Source: Myxococcus sp. | Lineage (GTDB): Bacteria > Myxococcota > Myxococcia > Myxococcales > Myxococcaceae | Direction: 5' to 3' | NCBI GenBank assembly: GCA_014879945.1 | Contig: JACSRE010000174.1 | Span: 1-49,464, forward strand | DNA: 49,464 bases | In this document: positions 1-8,584 of the stretch, piece by piece | Numbering within the stretch: position 1 is the stretch's first letter | Layout: every line of letters begins with the position of its first letter | Made by a program: the position numbers and the translations under genes | The notes under the pieces: model-generated | The model's input: the letters and a program-made list of their open reading frames with translations, nothing else | Database searches by the model: none | What the model was told of the DNA's origin: nothing

Positions 1-210
1 CGGAGCACCGTCGGGGCGTTGCGGAGCGCCGTCGGGGCGTTGCGGAGCACCGTCGGGGCGTTGCGGAGCGCCGTCGGGGCGTTGCGGAGCACCGTCGGGG
101 CGTTGCGGAGCGCCGTCGGGGCGTTGCGGAGCGCCGTCGGGGCGTTGCGGAGCGCCGTCGGGGCGTTGCGGAGCACCGTCAAGGCGTTGCGGAGCACCGT
201 CGGGGCGACC
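1..210. repeat. 21-bp tandem repeat array, 10 units, open at the left edge
   Basis: Ten consecutive 21-bp units begin at 1, 22, 43, 64, 85, 106, 127, 148, 169 and 190. Each has the form cggagcRccgtcggggcgtt plus a final g. R is A or G in the order A,G,A,G,A,G,G,G,A,A. Unit 9 carries an aa for gg change and unit 10 ends in acc instead of ttg. The array starts at base 1, so it probably continues outside the window. The period is a multiple of three and one frame reads as a 7-residue repeat (RSxVGAL), but no start or recognisable domain supports translation. It may be a minisatellite or the repetitive end of a gene to the left. Confidence 0.95.
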
Positions 211-212
211 TG

Positions 213-251
213 TCTTCAGGTGTCGGACCTTCTCTTCAGGTGTCGGACCTT
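213..251. repeat. Two copies of a 19-bp element with a 20-bp period
   Basis: The 19-bp sequence tcttcaggtgtcggacctt occurs at 213-231 and again at 233-251, separated by a single c. It directly follows the 21-bp array and is unrelated to it in sequence. The next gene, on the minus strand, ends at 277, so the element lies just beyond its 3' end. Each copy contains the short inverted pair aggt/acct. Function is unknown. Confidence 0.8.
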
Positions 252-276
252 CGCGGGCGAGGTGTGACGCAGGGCC

Positions 277-900
277 TTAGAAGCGGCCGGCGACCCCCGC
301 AGGGGTGACCACCACGCTCACCGGCTCACCACGCGCAGGGGCCGTCGAGAACACAGGGAAGAAGTGCGCCTGCGGCGCCGAGTCGACGATCATCCAGATG
401 GCGACGGCCATCAGCGGCGCGCCCAGGCCCGAGGTGATGAGGCCCGCCACGCACATGCCGCCACGGCGCTGGGTGTCGCTGCAGCCCACCGCGGCCAGGG
501 CGATGCCGGTCACCAGCCCCATCGCCCCAAGCGTGGTGAAGACCAGCCCGTTGACGTGCTCACCGCGGTTGCGGCCCGAGGCGATGACGACGCCGTGCTT
601 CGCGCCCTGCAGCTCGAGGTCGAGGGCGTCGAGGTAGAGGCCGTCTCCGGCCGACGAGCGCAGGTGCACCGTCTGCGTCGGGTCGACCCACATCGAGCAC
701 GGGAGCTGACAGGGGGGCTGGGTGCCCGCGAGCACCTGCCACGCCCGGCCGTCGCGGTCGGAGTCGAAGTGCACGCCCACGGCGTTCGACGGCGCATCAG
801 CGGGCGGCGCACCCATGTCGGGCGGCGCGGTCACCACGCGCCTGACGCAGCCGGTGAAGGAGAGCAGCAGGACCGGGCCCAACAGGAGGAGCGCGCGCAT
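277..900 (-). CDS. Putative lipoprotein with PEGA-like region and two membrane segments
   Basis: From the ATG at 900 the protein is 207 aa. The N-terminus reads as a lipoprotein signal: Met-Arg, a Leu-rich core, then FTGC with Cys as the lipidation site at about residue 18. An upstream in-frame GTG at 918 adds six residues but gives a poorer signal start, and neither start has a clear Shine-Dalgarno sequence. The middle part (about residues 45-100) contains a [10 protein letters not shown] stretch like PEGA-type surface domains. Two Gly/Ala/Val-rich hydrophobic segments follow (about 125-145 and 152-175). This architecture is common among myxobacterial envelope proteins, but I do not recognise a specific family. 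Confidence 0.75.
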   Translation of the reverse strand: MRALLLLGPVLLLSFTGCVRRVVTAPPDMGAPPADAPSNAVGVHFDSDRDGRAWQVLAGTQPPCQLPCSMWVDPTQTVHLRSSAGDGLYLDALDLELQGAKHGVVIASGRNRGEHVNGLVFTTLGAMGLVTGIALAAVGCSDTQRRGGMCVAGLITSGLGAPLMAVAIWMIVDSAPQAHFFPVFSTAPARGEPVSVVVTPAGVAGRF

Positions 901-980
901 GGAGCTCGAGTTCGCCACAAGTGGGCGTCGGGGAGAAGCGCGGGCGGATGACTCGCGGCCGCGGGTCCACCTCGAGGTGC

Positions 981-1883
981 TCAGCCGAACCGCCTGCGCA
1001 GCTCGACCCAGGTGCCGACGCTCGCCTCGACCGACGCCTCGATGGGCCTGGCGTAGCCGCCCCCGAGCGTCACCACCACCGGCGCCGCGCGGCTCCAGCA
1101 GAGGTCGAACACGCGCCGGTCTCTGGCGCGCAGGCCCTCGTGCGTGAGGTGGAGCCGGCCGAGCGTGTCTTCCTTCAGCGCGTCGACGCCCGCCTGGTAC
1201 AGCACCAGCGACGGCGCGAAGGCCTCGAACACCTCGGGCAGGTGCTCGTCGAGCAGCGCCAGGTAGTGTGCGTCGTCACAGCCATCGGGGAGCTCGACGT
1301 CACGACTCGACACCTGCTTGCGAAAGGGGAAGTTCTTCGCGCCGTGCATCGAGAAGGTGAAGACGCGCGGCTCACGCTGGAAGATGGCCGCGGTGCCGTC
1401 GCCCTGGTGCACGTCGAGGTCGACGACCAGCACCCGCTCCACCTGCCGCTCCTCGAGCAGCGCCGACGCGGTGACGGCGAGGTCGTTGAAGACGCAGTAG
1501 CCCGAGCCGAAGTCCGCGTGCGCGTGGTGCGTGCCGCCGGCCAGGTTGCCTGCGGCGCCGTGGGTGAGCGCCCAGCGCGCCGCCGAGAGCGTGCCGCCCG
1601 CCGAGGCCAGCGAGCGCTCGAGCAGCGCCTTCGACCAGGGGAAGCCCACCCGCCGCAGCGCCGCTTCGTCGAGGGTGCCGTCGAAGCACGCGCGCACGTA
1701 GGCCTCGGTGTGCACCCGGTGGAGGGCCTGACGCCCCACCGGCTCGGCCTCCTCCAGCTGCTCGGCGCTCAGCACCCCCAGCGCGAGCAGGCGCTCTCGC
1801 ACCAGCCGGTACTTGCCCATGGGGAAGCGGTGGCCCTCGGGGAGCGGCACCGCATAGGAGTCGGAGTACCAGGCACGCAGCAC
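981..1883 (-). CDS. Histone deacetylase-family amidohydrolase
   Basis: A 300-aa arginase-fold Zn hydrolase of the HDAC / acetoin-utilisation family. Visible motifs are GGTHHAH (tandem His 119-120), [10 protein letters not shown] (zinc ligands D157 and H159), YQAGVDAL with the third zinc-ligand Asp, and the C-terminal GGGY tyrosine motif. All key catalytic positions are therefore present. Short bacterial members with a single His-Gln in place of His-His after the DxDVH motif resemble HDAC11-type (class IV) enzymes. The predicted reaction is removal of acyl groups from lysine or polyamine-like amines, substrate unknown. The start is a GTG with no obvious ribosome-binding site. It lies upstream of nothing clearly related, so context gives no substrate. 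Confidence 0.9.
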   Translation of the reverse strand: MLRAWYSDSYAVPLPEGHRFPMGKYRLVRERLLALGVLSAEQLEEAEPVGRQALHRVHTEAYVRACFDGTLDEAALRRVGFPWSKALLERSLASAGGTLSAARWALTHGAAGNLAGGTHHAHADFGSGYCVFNDLAVTASALLEERQVERVLVVDLDVHQGDGTAAIFQREPRVFTFSMHGAKNFPFRKQVSSRDVELPDGCDDAHYLALLDEHLPEVFEAFAPSLVLYQAGVDALKEDTLGRLHLTHEGLRARDRRVFDLCWSRAAPVVVTLGGGYARPIEASVEASVGTWVELRRRFG

Positions 1884-1925
1884 GCCGCTCTCATGCGGCC
1901 GCGGTGGCCGGAACGCAACGCGACG

Positions 1926-2390
1926 TCACGCCCTCGGCGGCTTCTTCTTCGTGCGCTTCGTCGCAGCGCCCTTCTTCGCGGCCGTCTTCTTCGCGGGCCG
2001 GGGCGCGGTGGTGAGCGCAGGCGTGGCCAGCTGCTCGAGGAGCTTCTTCGGCGCCTGCGCGCGGTAGCTCTCGTCGATCCACTGCTTGAGCAGCTCGACG
2101 GGCGGGGTGTCGGCGTCGGCGAACGACGCGCTCACCCAGCCGCTCTTGCCCAGCCCGTAGCCGGTGGGCTCGGTGAAGGGGAGCGTGAGGGCCAGCGCGC
2201 TCGAGGCGGGCAGCTTGCACGACAGGCGCAGCGGCTCCCCGTCGACGCTGAGGTAGGTGAAGGTCTTGTCGTTGACGGCGAGGTCGAGGTGCCCGGGCCA
2301 GGGGCTCTTGGTGTGCGCGCCGGGGTAGCCGAGGCCGAAGTCTCGAAGGGCGGTCAGCGTCGCCTGGTGCGGGTGTCTTCGTTTCGCCAT
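1926..2390 (-). CDS. MmcQ/YjbR-family protein with lysine-rich C-terminal tail
   Basis: From the ATG at 2390 the product is 154 aa. A second ATG at 2408 would add six residues (MLPSGP) that look non-native. Residues 1-115 match the MmcQ/YjbR fold: [14 protein letters not shown], a strand with KTFTYL, and a C-terminal helix around [18 protein letters not shown]. The last roughly 30 residues are Lys/Ala/Arg-rich (AAKKG, TKRTKKK), similar to the basic tails of bacterial histone-H1-like proteins. This suggests nucleic-acid binding added to the core domain. The family fold is called CyaY-like and its biochemical role is not settled. Confidence 0.85.
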   Translation of the reverse strand: MAKRRHPHQATLTALRDFGLGYPGAHTKSPWPGHLDLAVNDKTFTYLSVDGEPLRLSCKLPASSALALTLPFTEPTGYGLGKSGWVSASFADADTPPVELLKQWIDESYRAQAPKKLLEQLATPALTTAPRPAKKTAAKKGAATKRTKKKPPRA

Positions 2391-2416
2391 GGGCCCCGAG
2401 GGTAGCATGCGAGCCC

Positions 2417-2512
2417 GTGAGCCCCGCCGAGCTGCTCGAGTCGTCGTTCGCCGTCGTGGAGCGGCTGGGGTTCACGACGACGTGGCGGGCGTCTCGACGG
2501 TCAGCCGGGTGA
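2417..2512 (+). pseudogene. Short ORF, possible truncated gene start
   Basis: A GTG at 2417 opens a 31-codon reading frame beginning VSPAELLESSFAVVERLGF and closing with TGA at 2512. The amphipathic, protein-like opening looks more like the N-terminus of a real gene than random high-GC translation. The frame breaks inside the 3' end of fdsD on the other strand. It could be the remnant of a gene cut off at the end of the formate dehydrogenase operon, or chance. There is no ribosome-binding site, and I cannot assign a family. Confidence 0.2.
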
Positions 2513-2713
2513 GAGCCGGGCCGCGGCCGCCTTGGCCAGCGGCTCGAGCCCCTCGCCACCCGACGCGAGGTGCGCGACGAGGGCCTGGCGCATGGCCGGG
2601 CTCCAGAAGGCCTTCAGGTGCTCGGCGGTCAGCGCCGCGGCGTCGTCCGTCGGCTGGAGCCGGAAGTTGAGGGCGATCTGGTTCGCCATGTGCACCAGCT
2701 TCGTCGCGTCCAT
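2501..2713 (-). CDS. fdsD: Formate dehydrogenase subunit delta
   Basis: A 70-aa protein starting MDATKLVHMANQIALNFR, which matches the conserved opening of the NAD-dependent formate dehydrogenase delta subunit (about 65-80 aa). The continuation EHLKAFWSPAMRQALVAHLASGG is also family-typical. Its ATG overlaps the TGA of fdhD (ATGA at 2712-2715), so it is the translationally coupled last gene of the operon. Delta subunits are small and are needed for assembly or full activity of the FdsGBA complex in bacteria such as Cupriavidus. I infer the same role here. It sits in a frame where a longer, spurious upstream extension is open. Confidence 0.88.
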   Translation of the reverse strand: MDATKLVHMANQIALNFRLQPTDDAAALTAEHLKAFWSPAMRQALVAHLASGGEGLEPLAKAAAARLSPG

Positions 2714-3507
2714 CACGCCCTCCGCACGCGCTCGGCGCCGTGAAACGCCAGCACGCCATCGCGCCGCGCCACCGCGAGCAGCGTCATGTCGTGCGCGCGC
2801 GCCCGCTCCACCGCGAACGACGTGGGCGCCGAGATGGTGACGATGGTGCGCGCGCCGTACGCCGCCGCCTTGTCCACCAGCTCGTAGGAGCACCGGCTCG
2901 TCAGCAACAGGAACCCCTCACCCGGCGGCAGCCCCGCGCGGAGCCGGGCGCCGATGAGCTTGTCGAGCGCGTTGTGCCGGCCCACGTCTTCACGGACCTG
3001 CTCGAGCGTGCCCCCGGCGGAGCACCACGCGGCCGCGTGCACCGCGCGCGTCAACCCGTTGAGCGGCTGCTGCGCTTCGAGCGCCGCGAGGGCCGCGCGC
3101 ACCGCGGGAAGTGAGACGTCGACGCCCGCCAGCCCCTGCGCCTTCACCATGGGGAGCTGCTCCAGCGAGGTGACACCACACAGGCCGCAGCCGGTTCGCC
3201 CCGAGAGGCTCCGCTCGCGCAGCGGGTGCCGGGGCGCGTCGGCCCTCAACGTCACCACCAGCTCGACGCCCCTTGCCCGCTCCAACACCTGCACGCCCTT
3301 GATGAACGCGGCGTCGGTCACCACGCCCTCGGTCACCGTGAAGCCATAGGCGAAGTCTTCGAGGTCGGCCGGCGTCGTCATCATCACCGCGTAGGGGCGC
3401 GCGCCGTAGACGACGTTCACCGGCGCCTCGACGGCGACGTCCCGGGGGCGCGGCGCGTCGGCCCCGTCGAAGGCGAACGCGACGGCGTCGAGCTCAACGC
3501 GTGACAT
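2713..3507 (-). CDS. fdhD: Formate dehydrogenase sulfurtransferase FdhD (FdsC)
   Basis: A 264-aa sulfur carrier protein that delivers sulfur from the cysteine desulfurase to the molybdenum cofactor of formate dehydrogenase. The ATG at 3507 is chosen over upstream starts because it has a strong GGGAGG five bases before it. The CxxC motif is present (C107-G-L-C110 in SGRTGCGLCG), followed by the family blocks AAWCSAGG, EDVGRHNALDKLIG, LLLTSRCSYELVDKA and ISAPTSFAVE. The start overlaps the end of fdsA by 14 bases and the stop overlaps fdsD. In operons of this type the gene is called fdsC. Confidence 0.95.
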   Translation of the reverse strand: MSRVELDAVAFAFDGADAPRPRDVAVEAPVNVVYGARPYAVMMTTPADLEDFAYGFTVTEGVVTDAAFIKGVQVLERARGVELVVTLRADAPRHPLRERSLSGRTGCGLCGVTSLEQLPMVKAQGLAGVDVSLPAVRAALAALEAQQPLNGLTRAVHAAAWCSAGGTLEQVREDVGRHNALDKLIGARLRAGLPPGEGFLLLTSRCSYELVDKAAAYGARTIVTISAPTSFAVERARAHDMTLLAVARRDGVLAFHGAERVRRA

Positions 3508-6340
3508 CGGGGCCTCCCTCGAGCACCTGCCGGAGCGCGACGTCACGCCGGCGGTCTTCACGCTGAAACGCGCTCGGCCCCGACGTCTTCGACACCTGCA
3601 CCGCCGTCACCTTGTACTCGGGGCAGTTGGTGGCCCAGTCAGAGAACTCGGTCGTCACCACGTTCGCGCCGGTCTTCGCGTGGTGGAACGTCGTGTACAC
3701 CACGCCCGGCTGCACCCGCTCGGTCACCAGCGCGCGCAGCGTCGTCTCGCCTGCCCTGCTGGCCAGCAGCACCAGGTCGCCCGTCGTCAGGCCGCGGTTC
3801 TCGGCGTCGAAGGGGTGCACCTCGAGCACGTCTTCGTCGTGCCAGGCGGTGTTGGGCGTGCGCGCGGTCTGCGCGCCCACGTTGTACTGGCTCAAGATGC
3901 GCCCCGTCGTCAGCAGCAGCGGGAAGCGCGGGCCCGAGCGCTCGAGCGTGGGGATGAACTCGGTCAACATGAAGCGGCCCTTGCCGCGCACGAAGCGGTC
4001 CACGTGCATCACCGGAGTGCCGCGCGGCGCCTGCGCGTTGCACGGCCACTGCACGCTGCCGAGCGCGTCGAGCTTCTCGTACGAGACGCCCGCGAAGGTC
4101 GGCGTGAGTTGGGCGATCTCCTCCATCACCTCGCTGGGGTGCGCGTAGCGCAGCCCCATGCCCATGGCGTTGGCCAGCCCGAGCGTCACCTCCCAGTCGG
4201 CGAGGCCCGAGAGCGGCTGCATCACCTTGCGCACGCGGCTGATGCGGCGCTCGGCGTTGGTGAAGGTGCCGTCCTTCTCGAGGAAGGAGCTGCCGGGGAA
4301 GAAGACGTGCGCGTACTTGGCGGTCTCGTTGAGGAAGAGGTCGTGCACGATGACGCACTCCATCGCCTCGAGGCCCTTCACCACGTGCTGCGTGTTGGGG
4401 TCTGACTGGGCGAGGTCCTCACCCTGCACGTAGAGCCCCTTGAAGGCGCCGGCGAGGGCCTCATCGAGCATGTTGGGAATGCGCAGCCCGGGGTCCTTCG
4501 AGAGCGGCACGCCCCACAGCCCCTCGAAGAGCTCGCGCGTGGCGTCGTCGGCGACGTGGCGATAGCCCGGCAGCTCGTGGGGGAAGCTGCCCATGTCACA
4601 CGAGCCCTGCACGTTGTTCTGCCCGCGCAGCGGGTTCACCCCCACGCCGTCACGCCCGATGTTGCCGGTGGCCATCGCGAGGTTGGCCATGCCCATCACC
4701 ATCGTCGAGCCCTGGCTGTGCTCGGTGACGCCGAGGCCGTAGTAGATGGCCGCGTTCGGCGCCGACGCGTAGAGCCGCGCCGCCGCGCGCACCTCGGCCG
4801 CGGGCACCCCGGTGGCGCCCTCCATGGCCTCGGGCGAGTTGACCGGGTCGGCGATGAAGCGCGCCCAGCGCTCGAAGTCGTCGGGCTCGCACCGCTCGGC
4901 GACGTACTGCTGCTTCACCAGCCCTTCGGTCACCACCACGTGCGCCAGCGCGTTGATGAGCGCCACGTTGGTGCCGGGCTTGAGCGCGAGGTGGTGGGTG
5001 GCCTCGACGTGGGGAGCGCGGACCAGCTCGATGCGGCGCGGGTCCGCCACGATGAGCCGGGCGCCTTCACGCAGCCGCCGCTTGAGCCGCGAGGCGAACA
5101 CCGGGTGCGCGTCGGTGGGGTTGGCGCCGATGACGAGCACCACGTCGGCCTTCGCGACCGACTTGAAGTCCTGGGTGCCGGCCGAGGTGCCGAAGGTCTG
5201 CTTCAGGCCGTAGCCGGTCGGCGAGTGGCAGACGCGCGCGCAGGTGTCGACGTTGTTGTTGCCGAAGCCGCCCCGCACCAGCTTCTGCACCAGGAACACC
5301 TCTTCGTTGGTGCAGCGCGACGAGGTGATGCCCCCGATGGCGTCGGGGCCGTACTTCGCCTGGAGCCGCTGGAGCTCGTTGGCGGCGTGGGTGAAGGCCT
5401 CGTCCCACGTCACCTTCCGCCACGGGTCGGTGATGCGCGCGCGGATCATCGGCGTGGTGATGCGGTCTTCGTGCGAGGCGTAGCCAAAGGCGAAGCGCCC
5501 CTTCACGCACGAGTGCCCCTCGTTGGCCTGGCCCTTCTTCGAGGGCACCATGCGCACCACGCGGTCGCCTTGCGTCTCGGCGCGGAAGCCGCAGCCGACG
5601 CCGCAGTAGGCGCAGGTCGTCTCCACCACGCCGGTGGGCGTGCCGAGCTCAATGACGGACTTCTCGTTCAAGGTGGCGGTCGGGCACGCCTGCACGCACG
5701 CGCCGCACGACACGCACTCGCTCGAGAGGAAGTCGGCGCTCCCGGTGGCCACCTTGCTGGCGAGGCCGCGGCCTTCGATGGTGAGCGCGAAGGTGCCCTG
5801 CACCTCTTCACAGGCGCGCACGCAGCGCGAGCAGACGATGCACTTCGACGAGTCGAAGGTGAAGTAGGGGTTCGAGGCGTCGGGCGGCGTGGTGCGGTGC
5901 TGCGCCCCCTCGTGGCCGTAGCGCACCTCACGCAGCCCCACCGCGCCCGCCATGTCTTGCAGCTCGCAGTCGCCGTTGGCCGAGCAGGTGAGGCAGTCGA
6001 GCGGGTGGTCCGAGACGTAGAGCTCCATCACCCCGCGCCGCAGCGTCTTCAGCCGGTCGGTCTGGGTGCGCACGACCATGCCCTCTTCGGCCGGCGTGGT
6101 GCACGAGGCGGGCGTGCCGCGGCGACCCTCGATCTCCACGAGGCAGAGCCGGCAGGAGCCGAAGGCCTCGAGGCTGTCGGTGGCGCACAGCTTTGGGATC
6201 GCGGCGCCGAGGCCCGCCGCGGCCGCCATCACCGACGTGCCGCGCGCCACCGTCACCTGACGGCCGTCGATGGTGAGGCGCACCTTCTCGTCGCTCACCA
6301 CCACCGGCGTGCCCTGGTCGAAGTCTCTCTCGAACGCCAT
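3494..6340 (-). CDS. fdsA: NAD-dependent formate dehydrogenase, catalytic alpha subunit
   Basis: A 948-aa molybdenum subunit that oxidises formate to CO2. In order: a 2Fe-2S ferredoxin domain (C52, C63, C66, C80); a His-type 4Fe-4S site (H112, C116, C119, C125); two 4Fe-4S ferredoxin sites (C167/170/173/177 and C209/212/215/219); the Mo-domain cluster CAYCGVGC (C243, C246, C250, with C278); then the bis-MGD domains. The active-site residue in ARVCHSPTGYG is Cys371, so this is the cysteine form and not selenocysteine. A GAGGTGA ribosome-binding site six bases before the ATG at 6340 fixes the start, and the gap to fdsB is five bases. Length and domain order are as in FdsA. Confidence 0.97.
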   Translation of the reverse strand: MAFERDFDQGTPVVVSDEKVRLTIDGRQVTVARGTSVMAAAAGLGAAIPKLCATDSLEAFGSCRLCLVEIEGRRGTPASCTTPAEEGMVVRTQTDRLKTLRRGVMELYVSDHPLDCLTCSANGDCELQDMAGAVGLREVRYGHEGAQHRTTPPDASNPYFTFDSSKCIVCSRCVRACEEVQGTFALTIEGRGLASKVATGSADFLSSECVSCGACVQACPTATLNEKSVIELGTPTGVVETTCAYCGVGCGFRAETQGDRVVRMVPSKKGQANEGHSCVKGRFAFGYASHEDRITTPMIRARITDPWRKVTWDEAFTHAANELQRLQAKYGPDAIGGITSSRCTNEEVFLVQKLVRGGFGNNNVDTCARVCHSPTGYGLKQTFGTSAGTQDFKSVAKADVVLVIGANPTDAHPVFASRLKRRLREGARLIVADPRRIELVRAPHVEATHHLALKPGTNVALINALAHVVVTEGLVKQQYVAERCEPDDFERWARFIADPVNSPEAMEGATGVPAAEVRAAARLYASAPNAAIYYGLGVTEHSQGSTMVMGMANLAMATGNIGRDGVGVNPLRGQNNVQGSCDMGSFPHELPGYRHVADDATRELFEGLWGVPLSKDPGLRIPNMLDEALAGAFKGLYVQGEDLAQSDPNTQHVVKGLEAMECVIVHDLFLNETAKYAHVFFPGSSFLEKDGTFTNAERRISRVRKVMQPLSGLADWEVTLGLANAMGMGLRYAHPSEVMEEIAQLTPTFAGVSYEKLDALGSVQWPCNAQAPRGTPVMHVDRFVRGKGRFMLTEFIPTLERSGPRFPLLLTTGRILSQYNVGAQTARTPNTAWHDEDVLEVHPFDAENRGLTTGDLVLLASRAGETTLRALVTERVQPGVVYTTFHHAKTGANVVTTEFSDWATNCPEYKVTAVQVSKTSGPSAFQREDRRRDVALRQVLEGGPDVTR

Positions 6341-6345
6341 ACGGC

Positions 6346-7848
6346 TCACCTCGCCCGGCGGGTGAAGTCTTCGTGGAAGTGCTCGAGCGCGCTCATCACC
6401 GGCAGCGGCGTCAGCCCGCCGAGCGCGCAGAGCGACGCGTCGGTCAGCACGGCGCAGAGCGCATTGACGAGGGCCAGGTTCTTCTCGGGCTCGACGCCGC
6501 GCGCCACCTGGTCGAGCAGCTCGGCGCCGCGGGTGGAGCCGATGCGACACGGCGTGCACTTGCCGCAGCTCTCGAGGGCGCAGAAGTCGAAGGCGAAGCG
6601 CGCCTGCCTGGCGAGGTCCACCGTGTCGTCGAACACCACCACGCCAGCGTGGCCGAGAATGCCGCCGGCCTTCGCCAGCGCCTCGTAGTCGAGCGGCGTG
6701 TCGAGCAGCGCGTCGGGGAAGTACGCGCCCAGCGGCCCGCCCACCTGCACCGCGCGCACCGGCCGGCCCGAGGCGGTGCCGCCGCCCAGGTCGAAGACCA
6801 GCTCCCGCAGCGTGACGCCGAACGGGAGCTCGTAGAGCCCGCCGAACTTCACGTTGCCGCCCAACTGCACCGGCATGGTGCCGCGCGAGCGCCCGACCCC
6901 GAGCGCCGCGTACGCGTCGCCGCCGTGCTCGAGCACCCACGGCACCGCCGCGAGCGTCAGCACGTTGTTCACCAGCGTGGGCCTGCCGAAGAGGCCCTCG
7001 TGCGCCGGGAGCGGCGGCTTGGCGCGCACCTGCCCGCGCTTGCCCTCGAGGCTCTCGAGGAGCGCCGTCTCTTCTCCACACACATAGGCGCCGGCGCCCA
7101 CGCGCACCTCGACGTCGAAGCCGGCTCCGAGCACCCCACGGCTCCTCGCGGTGACGACGGCCGCGCGCAGCACCTCGACGGCGCGCGGGTACTCGGAGCG
7201 GCAGTAGACGAAGCCGTGGCTCGCCCCGACCGCCCGCCCGGCGATGCGCATGCCCTCGAGCAGGAGGAAGGGGTCGCCCTCGAGCACCATGCGGTCGGCG
7301 AAGGTGCCGCTGTCACCCTCGTCGGCGTTGCACACCACGTACTTCCGCGCGCTCTTCGCCTCGGCCACCGTCTTCCACTTGAGCCCCGCGGGAAAGCCGG
7401 CGCCGCCTCGACCGCGCAACCCCGAGGCGATGACGTGCCCGACGATCTCCGACGGCGTGAGCGACGACGCGCGCGTCCACCCGCGCAGGCCACCGTTGGC
7501 CACGAAGTCGTCGAACGAGCCCGGGTCGACGACGCCGACGCGGGCGAAGGTCAGGCGCCGCTGGCGCGCCATCGCTGGGAGCGACGCCACGAGCCCCAGC
7601 GCCTTCGGGTGCGGCGAGCCCGAGCGCAGCGCCTCGAGGAGCGCCGGCACCTCGGCGGGCTGGACGTTGCCGAAGCCGAGGCGGCCGTGCGCGCTGTCCA
7701 CCTCGACGAGCGGCTCGAGCCAGCACAGCCCGCGAGCGCCGGTGCGAACGACCTCGAGCCCGGCACCTCCCGCGGCGACGAAGGCCGCGGCGACCTCGTC
7801 GGCGCCGACCGACTGCGCCGCCGCGTCGCCGGGGACGAAGACCTTCAC
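6346..7848 (-). CDS. fdsB: NAD-dependent formate dehydrogenase, beta (diaphorase) subunit
   Basis: A 500-aa NuoF-like flavoprotein that passes electrons from the Fe-S chain through FMN to NAD+. It shows GRGGAGFP (146-153, nucleotide binding), CNADEGDSGTFADR and GAGAYVCGEETALLESLEG (FMN/NAD region). The 4Fe-4S motif is ESCGKCTPCR (C428, C431, C434), with a further Cys in SLCALGG. Residues 1-90 form the thioredoxin-like N-terminal region typical of FdsB and HoxF. The start is GTG at 7848, which overlaps the TGA of fdsG (GTGA). The apparent open extension further upstream is the fdsG reading region and not part of this protein. Confidence 0.96.
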   Translation of the reverse strand: MKVFVPGDAAAQSVGADEVAAAFVAAGGAGLEVVRTGARGLCWLEPLVEVDSAHGRLGFGNVQPAEVPALLEALRSGSPHPKALGLVASLPAMARQRRLTFARVGVVDPGSFDDFVANGGLRGWTRASSLTPSEIVGHVIASGLRGRGGAGFPAGLKWKTVAEAKSARKYVVCNADEGDSGTFADRMVLEGDPFLLLEGMRIAGRAVGASHGFVYCRSEYPRAVEVLRAAVVTARSRGVLGAGFDVEVRVGAGAYVCGEETALLESLEGKRGQVRAKPPLPAHEGLFGRPTLVNNVLTLAAVPWVLEHGGDAYAALGVGRSRGTMPVQLGGNVKFGGLYELPFGVTLRELVFDLGGGTASGRPVRAVQVGGPLGAYFPDALLDTPLDYEALAKAGGILGHAGVVVFDDTVDLARQARFAFDFCALESCGKCTPCRIGSTRGAELLDQVARGVEPEKNLALVNALCAVLTDASLCALGGLTPLPVMSALEHFHEDFTRRAR

Positions 7849-8357
7849 GGCGCGCGCTCCTTCAGGCGGGCAAGGAGCTGATCGGCGGCTGGCAGGTCGA
7901 GCCGCCCCACCACCCTCGAGGCGTCGACGAGCGCGGTGGGCCCGAGCGCGCAGTTGCCCAGGCAAGAGGCGCTCTCGAGGGTGACGCCCTCGACCGTCGC
8001 GCCGGGGGTGAGGCCGTGCCGGTGCTCGAGGTGGGCCGCCACCGCGTCGGCGCCGCGCGCCTGACACGCCTCGGCGCGACAGAGCGAGACGGTGTGCTGG
8101 CCGGGGGGCGCGGTGCGCAGATCGGCGTAGAACGAGATGACGCCCTTCACCTCGGCCTTCGAGACGTTGAGGGCGTCGGCGATGAGCGCGGTGGCCTCGG
8201 CGTGCAGGTAACCGAAGCGCGCCTGGAGCGCGTGCAGCACTGGCAACATCGCGGTCGCGTCGGGGCCGTCGTCACCCAGAAACGCGCGCGCCGCGCGGAG
8301 CTCGCTCGAGATCAGCCCTCGTGCCTGGTCTGGGTCCCACCGAGAGAGGGTGTGCAT
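7845..8357 (-). CDS. fdsG: NAD-dependent formate dehydrogenase, gamma subunit (2Fe-2S)
   Basis: A 170-aa NuoE-like thioredoxin-fold protein carrying a 2Fe-2S cluster. The ligands are C93 and C98 (LCRAEACQ) and C132 and C136 (SCLGNCALGP). The helical N-terminal half includes MLPVLHALQARFGY and KAEVKGVISFYADL. The ATG at 8357 gives the normal family length; the open frame upstream has low-complexity Arg/Pro/Ala content and is rejected. This is the first gene of the fds operon, so its promoter should lie in 8358-8584, shared with the divergent ankyrin gene. I could not identify convincing promoter boxes there. A decayed copy of codons around 20-55 lies at 9655-9790. Confidence 0.95.
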   Translation of the reverse strand: MHTLSRWDPDQARGLISSELRAARAFLGDDGPDATAMLPVLHALQARFGYLHAEATALIADALNVSKAEVKGVISFYADLRTAPPGQHTVSLCRAEACQARGADAVAAHLEHRHGLTPGATVEGVTLESASCLGNCALGPTALVDASRVVGRLDLPAADQLLARLKERAP

Positions 8358-8584
8358 GGGGCCCGAAATCTCGCCCCGGGGGCGCAGGCCCGCAAGGCGT
8401 CGCGGCGGCCGCGTTGACGCATCGGGGCACCGGCTGTCCGCCCAACCGAGGGAAGCGAGCGCCAGCGCTCGGCAGCGAGGCCCTCGCCGTGCCTCACCTC
8501 GCCGCACCGCTGGGGCACCACGTCCCACACCGACGGCCCACGACCCGGGACTTGACCGCTACGCGCTTGATAGGCTGCGACACC

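Noticed and set aside
19-267. Repeat protein encoded by the 21-bp array
   Set aside because: The frame starts inside the array, has no ribosome-binding site and ends in the unrelated second repeat. A coding role cannot be supported from this window.
921-2405. Plus-strand frame of nearly 500 codons opposite the HDAC and MmcQ-like genes
   Set aside because: No domain or start signal, Arg/Ala/Gly-rich shadow composition, and both minus-strand genes show clear family motifs.
4556-6688. Long plus-strand open frame of over 700 codons opposite fdsA and fdsB
   Set aside because: It is rich in Arg, His, Val and Gly with no motif, and lies exactly opposite genes with complete cofactor motifs. High-GC codon bias leaves this antisense frame open. 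The same applies to the long antisense frames opposite ileS (27429-30560), the SNF2 gene (42146-44683) and the Gly-repeat lipoprotein (15824-17740).
8552-8584. TTGACC as a -35 box for the ankyrin gene
   Set aside because: No acceptable -10 lies 16-18 bases downstream before the start codon.
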